Source of the DNA: Streptomycetaceae bacterium
Lineage (GTDB): Bacteria; Actinomycetota; Actinomycetes; Nanopelagicales; Nanopelagicaceae
Length of the DNA: 64,000 nt
Reading direction: 5' to 3'
NCBI GenBank assembly: GCA_027483765.1
Contig: JAIXTW010000002.1
Span: forward strand, 97,394 to 161,393
Below the pieces are notes generated by a model, which worked only from the letters and a program-made list of their open reading frames with translations, ran no database searches and was not told where the DNA came from. Of the stretch, positions 58,193 to 64,000 are shown piece after piece; position 1 is the stretch's first letter, and each line of letters begins with the position of its first letter. The translations under genes were made by a program, and so were the position numbers.

Positions 58193-59599
58193 ATGACTAC
58201 ACAAGCAGCGATCCAATCGCAACAAGCAACATCACATCGTTACGTACCAACAACATCCACTCCAATCTCACCTGAGAAAGTTGCCGCAGTACTTGCCGCC
58301 GAGTGGGAACTTTTCACTAAGAACACCAAGGGCTCTGAACTCGAGAGCAAGCGCGCCTTTGACTCACTGCCACTCGGTGTCACCTCTAGCTTCCAGCACT
58401 GGGATCCATACCCAATCTCAATCGTCTCCGCCAAGGGCGCCTACATGACCGATGTCGATGGCCGCCAACTGCTCGATCTCTCCATGGGCTTTGGCGCAAT
58501 GCTCGCCGGCCACCTCAACCCAGTTGTCGTTGAAGAGATTCAGAGTGCGCTCAATCAGGGAATGCTCTTCGTTACACCTTCACCTACCTCCACCGATGCC
58601 GCAGAGCGAATCTGCAAGCGCTTTGGAATCGATCAGGTTCGCTTCACCAACTCTGGTACCGAATCAACCATGTACGCAGTTCGCGTAGCTCGTTCGGCAA
58701 CCCAGAAGATGGGAATCCTTAAAGTAGAAGGTGGATATCACGGAAGCTACGACCCATTTGTCGTCTCTGCTAAACCGCCGGTAGAAAAAGCAGGTAACCC
58801 ACAGAAGCCAACTCCTTATGTTGAGCCCAACTTAGTTCCTGGCGATATCTACGTTGTTCCTTTTAACAATCTTAAATCTCTGGAAAAAATGTTTAAGAAG
58901 AACGCGAAGAAGATTGCGTGCTTTATCGTTGAGCCAGTTCTTGAGAACCTCGCCATTGTTCTACCCGATCCTGGTTACCTCCAGCGAGTTCGCGAACTCT
59001 GCGATCAATACAACGTTGTTCTTATCTTTGATGAAGTAAAGACGGGTCTTACCGCTGGCGCACACGGTGCCTCTGCCCGACTTGGTGTAAAGCCAGATCT
59101 CATTACTCTTGCAAAATCAATTGGTGGTGGACTTCCACTTGCAGCCTTTGGTGGCAAGAAGAAGTACATGGACTTTGTCACTAATGGTCAGATGGCTCAC
59201 TTCGGTACATTTAACGGTAATCCCCTTGCGATGGCTGGCATTCGTGCAATCGATCGCATTTGCACCGATGAGGCAATGGCGCGGGCTGAAGATTTCAATC
59301 TGCAGGCGCTGACTCGCATCGGTGAAATTATTGATGAGTACCAGTTACCAGCACACACTGTTGGTTTTGGTATTAAGGGCTGTGTTACCTGGTCAACTAC
59401 ACCTGTGCGCAATTACCGTGATTACAAAGCGACAGACTTTGGCGTTGCCGAAGCTCACTGGTTATTCGCGCTAAACCGCGGAATCATTACTCCGCCAGGA
59501 CTAGATGAGCAATGGTTAATTTCACTGGCGCATGGCCAAACCGAAATTGATTTACTCGTCGAAGATTTCCGCGAATTCGCAATTGCAATCAGGGCTTAA
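58193..59599 (+). CDS. Class III aminotransferase, HemL-like
   Basis: This 468-aa PLP enzyme has NSGTES (153-158), the cofactor Asp in IFDEVKTG (D280) and the PLP-lysine Lys308 in LAKSIGGG. It resembles glutamate-1-semialdehyde aminomutases, but the long N-terminal extension (about 40 residues) and absence of heme genes nearby leave another transaminase equally likely. ATG 58193 is used rather than the upstream TTG at 58175, which lies in the hairpin region. Confidence 0.82.
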   Translation: MTTQAAIQSQQATSHRYVPTTSTPISPEKVAAVLAAEWELFTKNTKGSELESKRAFDSLPLGVTSSFQHWDPYPISIVSAKGAYMTDVDGRQLLDLSMGFGAMLAGHLNPVVVEEIQSALNQGMLFVTPSPTSTDAAERICKRFGIDQVRFTNSGTESTMYAVRVARSATQKMGILKVEGGYHGSYDPFVVSAKPPVEKAGNPQKPTPYVEPNLVPGDIYVVPFNNLKSLEKMFKKNAKKIACFIVEPVLENLAIVLPDPGYLQRVRELCDQYNVVLIFDEVKTGLTAGAHGASARLGVKPDLITLAKSIGGGLPLAAFGGKKKYMDFVTNGQMAHFGTFNGNPLAMAGIRAIDRICTDEAMARAEDFNLQALTRIGEIIDEYQLPAHTVGFGIKGCVTWSTTPVRNYRDYKATDFGVAEAHWLFALNRGIITPPGLDEQWLISLAHGQTEIDLLVEDFREFAIAIRA

Positions 59600-59602
59600 G
59601 TA

Positions 59603-60349
59603 CTACAACTGCCACGCACGAACTCCACCAGAAACACCGGCAGAGTTCGGAACAATGACAACGTCATCACCCATCAAGGTTAAGTCGCGCTGCTGAATAC
59701 TGTGTGAGTTTCCGCCACCGACATATAAGCGGTCCCAAAGAAATACTGGACGCAGTTCTGAAACCATGAGGCGCACACGCCGTGACCAGAACGTTGTACC
59801 AAGGCGTTTACGTTCGCGATCGCCAATCCAGGTGTCATACGTTGTATTGCGCCGTACCGTTGCATGCGAGAGTTCAAAGTGAGGAGAAAGTTTTCCTCCA
59901 TGGAACACTGCAAATCCAAGACCTGTGCCGAGCGTAAGAACGATTTCCAAACCTGAACCTGTTACAACACCTGCGCCATGTACTTCAGCATCATTGAGAA
60001 CTTTTGTTGGGATTCCCAACTTCGCCTCAATCGCTGCCTGGGCATCAAAACCCCACCACTGCTCTTTTAGCTCTGGGTTCATGCGCGTGTGTGGACCTGC
60101 ATCATTAATGTAATGAGGCGTTGCCACAACAACGCCGTTTCGAATCATTCCCGGAATTCCGACAGTAACTCGCGCTGCCTTCGGAAGTGAATCAGCAATC
60201 TGCTTGATGGTGTCAAGAAAACGTTCTGTTGTAAGTGGGTACGGTGTTTCTATGCGAGTAGGTGCAGCATGCATCGTTCCTGAATCATCAAGTACACAAC
60301 TTTTGAGAAAAAGTCCACCGCAATCGATGGAGAGCGTGAAATTACTCAT
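59603..60349 (-). CDS. ROK-family sugar kinase, polyphosphate-glucokinase-like
   Basis: This 248-aa protein has the ROK core: LNDAEVHGAG with the catalytic Asp and TLGTGLGFAVF for phosphate binding. The size and sequence order fit PPGK-type glucokinases (no ROK zinc motif). The N-terminal ATP/polyphosphate loop is odd: SIDCGGLFLKS instead of the usual DxGGT/SxxK. It overlaps the ABM gene by 4 nt. Confidence 0.78.
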   Translation of the reverse strand: MSNFTLSIDCGGLFLKSCVLDDSGTMHAAPTRIETPYPLTTERFLDTIKQIADSLPKAARVTVGIPGMIRNGVVVATPHYINDAGPHTRMNPELKEQWWGFDAQAAIEAKLGIPTKVLNDAEVHGAGVVTGSGLEIVLTLGTGLGFAVFHGGKLSPHFELSHATVRRNTTYDTWIGDRERKRLGTTFWSRRVRLMVSELRPVFLWDRLYVGGGNSHSIQQRDLTLMGDDVVIVPNSAGVSGGVRAWQL

Positions 60350-60636
60350 GGGAGTTGATCCATCACACTAATACTTTCTCCGAAGACTAAATCTTTTGCA
60401 ACTGCCTGCCATGCTCTGCTGTTCTCGTTAACCATATGAGCATCCCATGATGGTCGGTCAGACCAGATTTCCCAGACATTTACGACGTTCTCTTTTTGAG
60501 TATCGCGGTAGATATCGATGAATTCGCAACCAGCTTCTGTCCGAATTACTGAAATGTGCTTTGAGAGAGCAGATACAAATTCATCATATTTCCCTGGGCG
60601 CACATCAATAGCCACAAAGAGGAAGATTTTGCTCAC
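60346..60636 (-). CDS. ABM-domain (antibiotic biosynthesis monooxygenase) protein
   Basis: This 96-aa protein has the ferredoxin-like ABM fold: FVAIDVRPGKYDEFV, EAGCEFIDIYRD, VVNVWEIWSDRPSWDAHMV. Related proteins are quinol monooxygenases (YgiN) or heme-degrading enzymes. Overlaps of 4 nt on both sides link it to the ROK and FtsH-like genes. Confidence 0.85.
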   Translation of the reverse strand: MSKIFLFVAIDVRPGKYDEFVSALSKHISVIRTEAGCEFIDIYRDTQKENVVNVWEIWSDRPSWDAHMVNENSRAWQAVAKDLVFGESISVMDQLP

Positions 60637-62912
60637 TGGGTAACGATACCGGCAGAACCAATCACAGGTAAACGCACATCAGGGACTCGATGCTCCTGAT
60701 GAGCCACGACCGAAGCTTCGTGATACTTCTCAATCTCGGCCAGCAAACCAGGATCAAGGTATGGGCGGCCGTCCACGATAGATCCCTGGGTGCAGTCAAT
60801 GACTGCTACTACATCTTCACCGGAGAGTGTCTTATGCGTTTCCAGCGCATGTGCGAGTGCCAAAACTTGATTGCGATTCTCGCGCAATATTTCCTCAGCT
60901 TGAATCAATAACTTATTTAAATTTTCTTCAATCCGATCGCTCAACGCCATGCGCATCCGCTTTTCGGTATCGTCTTTCCCTTTTCCTCCACCAGGAGCGC
61001 CCATCTCAAAACGTCGATTACTGGCATGTGAAGAAATTGTGGACCCCATTCCCCAATGCCCTTCCATCAATGAGGCGATTGTCGTGGCACTTTCAAGATC
61101 GCCAGAAACTCCTGATGAATTGTCATCTTTGAAGAACATCCGCTCTCCGGCGAGCGATGCAAGAGAGACCAAAATATCTGATTGATACTCACTCTTCCAG
61201 CGCGTGAATTGATCATCAGGCGGGATGCTCGCCACCATTCCTAGATAATCAGAACCTTTTTCAATCGTCGCTAAATCAATAGACATATGTTGACGAGTGC
61301 GATGAGCCATCACTGCATGACATGCTTCATGAACAGCAACAGCATGGCGCTCTCGCTCGATGTACTCAACATCCTCAGAAGGTCCGAGTTCTTTCTGCTG
61401 TTTTGCTTTCACAATATCTGACCACTCAATCGAAGTGCGGCCATTTCGAATCGCCATGATTAACGCTTCATTGATAGTGTCTTTAATGGTTGCACCGGTC
61501 GCATAAGGAGTTATGGTGGCAATCTTGTCGATATCTTCAGCGGTCAGTGAGTGCGAGACCTTTGATAGATAACCTTCATAGGTGCGGATACGGCCAGCTT
61601 TGCTTGGATAGCCGACGCGATACATGCGATCAATACGTCCAGGACGAAGGAGCGCTTCATCTAGAGATTCCGGCATATTGGTCGCCATCACAACGAGAAT
61701 TCGATACTTTGGTGGATTCTTAGGTCGCATACCCAATGTTCGGCGAACAATTCTGTTGAAGAAACCACGCGGCTTTTTCAACCCAGAAAGTTCAGTGAGA
61801 AGAGCTTGCAGGGTTCCCATTCCGCCGCCGCCGCCCGCGGCGCCACCCATGACAAACTTTTCGCGGGCAATTGCAGAGACAGCTGATTCGGAAAGATAGG
61901 TTCCGCCGTGGCAATTGCTTTCAAAGATACTGGTTTTGCTCATGGTGGAATTTCGCTGTGGTCCACCTTGGGTAATGATTCCGCGATTGCCAAGTGCATC
62001 TGCCTCGTCAAAGAAGACAACAACTCCGCCATAACGAAGCGCCAACTTACGTAACTTTCGGAACAAGCTCTTTACTTTCAAGACTCCAACTCCGAGGAAC
62101 ATGTTGGTAAATGCACCAGGATCTACGAAGACAAAGGGTTTTCCGCTTTCGCCAGCCATTGACTCAGCCATCAAGGTCTTGCCAGTTCCGGGAGGTCCCC
62201 ACAAAAGAATTCCAGCTGGCACATACCCGCCATGCTTCTCAATTTCTTCCGGGTTTTCTAGAAAGAGCAAATTTTCACGGATGCGATTAAGAACATGGTC
62301 TTGTCCCCATACATCGCTAAAACGAGTTCTGATGTCATCCGGGAAGTAGGTATCAACACCGCCTCTGGTCAAGAACCAGAAGATCGCGCCAAATTGAATA
62401 ATCACGAAAAAGACAGCAAAAAGGAGTTGTCCTAGAAATGGAAGTGCTGAAAGGAATGCTTTTGGCGCCAAGAACAACGCTTTGATTGGTGGCTCGTCAT
62501 AAATTGCACCCAGAATGATTGCAAGCAAGAAGATAACAAGCGCCCATTTAACGATACGAGAGAGGCGGAAACGAGTCCAGTCGCTGAGTCTATGAACTTG
62601 GCGATCTACAAAAGCAAAATACTTGGTCCAGATGCCGTGATACGGAGCCAACAGTTCGGCGATAAGAAAATGAATCTGGCGAATTACTTCGATGACAGCA
62701 AGAACTATCAGCCAGGATTTACTGCGTGCGGTTTCATTGAGCGCATCTTGAACGCTAAGAATGGGATTCTCAGCCAGGCTTGACCATGTGAGAACTAGAA
62801 AGGTAAGACCGAAAAGAATTAAGAACTTAACACGGTCGTAAAAGGAGAGATGAATGCGTGTCTTTCGATCAATATCGCGCGGGCGGCTCGTTGTCTTTTC
62901 GATCTGACTCAT
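60633..62912 (-). CDS. Membrane AAA+ protease, FtsH-like
   Basis: This 759-aa protein has four hydrophobic segments in the first 185 residues, then an AAA+ domain: Walker A GPPGTGKT (239-246), Walker B VVFFDEADA (298-306) and LLRPGRIDR (421-429). An M41-type protease follows with HEACH (528-532) and a third metal ligand candidate Asp605. Unlike FtsH, it has four rather than two N-terminal helices, a Gly-rich insertion (356-366) between Walker B and the arginine finger, and Cys in HEACH where FtsH has Gly. A divergent quality-control protease is likely. Confidence 0.82.
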   Translation of the reverse strand: MSQIEKTTSRPRDIDRKTRIHLSFYDRVKFLILFGLTFLVLTWSSLAENPILSVQDALNETARSKSWLIVLAVIEVIRQIHFLIAELLAPYHGIWTKYFAFVDRQVHRLSDWTRFRLSRIVKWALVIFLLAIILGAIYDEPPIKALFLAPKAFLSALPFLGQLLFAVFFVIIQFGAIFWFLTRGGVDTYFPDDIRTRFSDVWGQDHVLNRIRENLLFLENPEEIEKHGGYVPAGILLWGPPGTGKTLMAESMAGESGKPFVFVDPGAFTNMFLGVGVLKVKSLFRKLRKLALRYGGVVVFFDEADALGNRGIITQGGPQRNSTMSKTSIFESNCHGGTYLSESAVSAIAREKFVMGGAAGGGGGMGTLQALLTELSGLKKPRGFFNRIVRRTLGMRPKNPPKYRILVVMATNMPESLDEALLRPGRIDRMYRVGYPSKAGRIRTYEGYLSKVSHSLTAEDIDKIATITPYATGATIKDTINEALIMAIRNGRTSIEWSDIVKAKQQKELGPSEDVEYIERERHAVAVHEACHAVMAHRTRQHMSIDLATIEKGSDYLGMVASIPPDDQFTRWKSEYQSDILVSLASLAGERMFFKDDNSSGVSGDLESATTIASLMEGHWGMGSTISSHASNRRFEMGAPGGGKGKDDTEKRMRMALSDRIEENLNKLLIQAEEILRENRNQVLALAHALETHKTLSGEDVVAVIDCTQGSIVDGRPYLDPGLLAEIEKYHEASVVAHQEHRVPDVRLPVIGSAGIVTQ

Positions 62913-63556
62913 TTTGCTCCTAGTACTGTATATGAGGACACAATTTCCTCGATACTCTTCTTATTTTTCTTGTAACAAGTGGTGGTGCAGCGGGCCATTA
63001 ATATATAAACAGTCATCCGATCATCGGACAGGAGAACAGTCTGGTTTAACGTCTGTTCAATCCCATCAAGAGAGAAGGTGTAAATTGTGTGAACACCGCG
63101 GGCGCCTTCTTCTACAATCTCTTCATCCAACAGAATCTTAAAATCAGGTATTCCTAAATCTTCACCGTCAGCTAATTGCGTGACAGGGACAATTACATTG
63201 CGAAGAGAGTTGTATGAGAATTCATTAAACTCAGGTCCTGTTAAATCGCGAACCCTTGCAAAAATCAGCGGAGACGAAGGTGGTTTGAGGGTAAAAACCG
63301 TCTCAACTTTTAGCTTGGGATCGAGTGAATATGCGACCTGCCATTTAACTAAAGATTGTTTAACTTTTTGGTCTTCATCACTTGCTTTTCTCTCATACTT
63401 GGTAAGTACTTCTTGAGTGAGACCAGTCCAATTCTTAGGGATGGAAAAGTAAACTCCGTCTGCTTTTGACGATGGGTATAAGTTAGAACTTTCGCCGCAG
63501 CCTGTTAAAACTAAGGTCAGGGCCAAGAAAATACCCAGGGCGCGAATCCCTCTCAT
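62909..63556 (-). CDS. Lipoprotein of unknown function
   Basis: This 215-aa protein has a signal peptide and lipobox LTGC (Cys20). The mature part is a compact alpha/beta protein with a Cys pair near the C-terminus (RCTTTC). It resembles PsbP/MOG1-like lipoproteins in layout (GVYFSIPKNW at the start, VYILMARC near the end), but the family is not certain. It is coupled to the FtsH-like gene by 4 nt. Confidence 0.75.
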   Translation of the reverse strand: MRGIRALGIFLALTLVLTGCGESSNLYPSSKADGVYFSIPKNWTGLTQEVLTKYERKASDEDQKVKQSLVKWQVAYSLDPKLKVETVFTLKPPSSPLIFARVRDLTGPEFNEFSYNSLRNVIVPVTQLADGEDLGIPDFKILLDEEIVEEGARGVHTIYTFSLDGIEQTLNQTVLLSDDRMTVYILMARCTTTCYKKNKKSIEEIVSSYTVLGAK

Positions 63557-63657
63557 TGCCGGAGTCTGCCCGAGAAAGGGAGGGAGCGCCAGATATATTT
63601 ACCGGACTATCCGCAGGCGCAAGCCCTGATTTAACGTTCTTCTCATCTCTTTACGCT

Positions 63658-63663
63658 TACGAT
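63658..63663 (+). promoter_or_regulatory. Leaderless -10 box of the small lipoprotein
   Basis: TACGAT is followed by 6 nt and the ATG at 63670. It supports the shorter start rather than 63556. Confidence 0.5.
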
Positions 63664-63669
63664 TGCCTC

Positions 63670-63864
63670 ATGAAACTCGCATCTACGGCTGTAAGCGCTC
63701 TCCTCATCCTCTCACTTGTGGGGTGTGGCAGCGCGAAAGATGAAGAGCCAGCAGGCTCGACGGAGAATCTATCCTGTCTAGAGATCGAATCCGCGAAGTT
63801 ACTTGATGAAACTGGGTCAAACGCTGATTACGCCATGGAAAAGGCAGCTGAGATCTGTAAATAG
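63670..63864 (+). CDS. Small lipoprotein
   Basis: This 64-aa protein has a signal peptide with lipobox LVGC (Cys19) and a short, acidic mature part with a second Cys (NLSC) and a third near the C-terminus (EICK). It has no known domain. The longer frame from 63556 lacks a signal sequence at its start, so ATG 63670 is chosen. Confidence 0.72.
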   Translation: MKLASTAVSALLILSLVGCGSAKDEEPAGSTENLSCLEIESAKLLDETGSNADYAMEKAAEICK

Positions 63865-63883
63865 CCTCTTCGGCTAAAAAGAA

Positions 63884-63915
63884 AAGCCCCGAGTGTGAAA
63901 GGCACTCGAGGCTTA
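63884..63915 (-). terminator. Rho-independent terminator of tRNA-Arg
   Basis: Read on the minus strand, a stem of about 11 bp (AGCCTCGAGTG with CACTCGGGGCT, including mismatches) encloses a short loop and is followed by TTTTCTTTTT. It lies just past the 3' end of tRNA-Arg. Confidence 0.8.
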
Positions 63916-63920
63916 ACTTG

Positions 63921-63993
63921 TGCGCGCGAAGGGATTCGAACCCCTAACCTTCTGATCCGTAGTCAGATGCTCTATCCGTTGAGCTACGCACGC
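63921..63993 (-). tRNA. tRNA-Arg(ACG)
   Basis: Minus-strand cloverleaf: GCGTGCG pairs with CGCGCGC, the anticodon stem TCTGA/TCAGA encloses CTACGGA (anticodon ACG), and the T-loop is TTCGAAT. The discriminator is A; no CCA. A34 must be deaminated to inosine, the reaction of the TadA at 42389-42817. Confidence 0.97.
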
Positions 63994-64000
63994 TTATTTA

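Overview
The window reads as a compact, low-to-mid GC actinobacterial chromosome. The BldC-type regulator, the DUF3073/DUF5302-type small proteins, the TadA-associated protein, the GlxR-like Crp next to nth, and the SRP RNA upstream of dnaX all point to Actinobacteria. Spacing is extremely tight: many ATGA, TAATG or GTGA overlaps, convergent genes overlapping by up to 71 bp, and almost no intergenic space. Many genes carry a TANNNT hexamer 6-7 nt before the start codon, as expected for leaderless transcripts. A streamlined freshwater lineage (acI / Nanopelagicales, Planktophila-like) is my best inference, but no rRNA is present to prove it. I see no phage, insertion sequence or CRISPR array.

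Layout. 1-2560: cobalt ECF-type transporter cbiMNQO. 2534-7311: a DMT exporter, tRNA-Lys, the t6A enzyme TsaC/Sua5, a GT4 glycosyltransferase, a SIMPL protein and a membrane protein. 7365-7702: tRNA-Glu, -Asp and -Phe. 7731-10334: DUF5302, a WecA/MraY-like enzyme, BldC, a conserved hypothetical and DUF3073. 10377-23649 (all minus): a GT-C membrane glycosyltransferase and a nearly complete IMP/AMP pathway run, fba-purA-purD-purB-purC-purS-purQ-purL-SCP2-like-purF-purM. 23650-24041: a structured intergenic region holding an uncatalogued 33-aa hydrophobic ORF. 24042-30287: acetyl-CoA synthetase, CvpA, a TlpA-like lipoprotein, endonuclease III, Crp, RidA, DUF4177, YqeY and a metallophosphoesterase. 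30288-37014: GDP-fucose synthesis (gmd-fcl), asd-lysC and recR-dnaX. 37101-38435: SRP RNA, tRNA-Ser and three small unknown genes, one a zinc-ribbon protein. 38549-49972: succinate-semialdehyde dehydrogenase, an APC permease fused to an OB-fold, tadA and its partner, upp, malic enzyme, DedA, a YdcZ-type exporter, ABC-F and kynureninase.

49965-58057 is the most distinctive locus. Three glycosyltransferases face, across a 47-bp divergent promoter, a PAPS-dependent sulfotransferase followed by cysD, a cysN-cysC fusion and a TauE/SafE permease. All the enzymes needed to make PAPS and transfer sulfate to an acceptor are present, while no reductase (CysH, CysI) is in the window. I infer a surface-glycan sulfation module rather than sulfur assimilation. 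The GDP-fucose genes and other glycosyltransferases in the window fit an organism investing in surface polysaccharide.

58193-63993: a HemL-like aminotransferase, a ROK kinase, an ABM monooxygenase, an unusual membrane FtsH-like AAA protease, two lipoproteins and tRNA-Arg(ACG), whose wobble base is the substrate of the TadA encoded in the same window.
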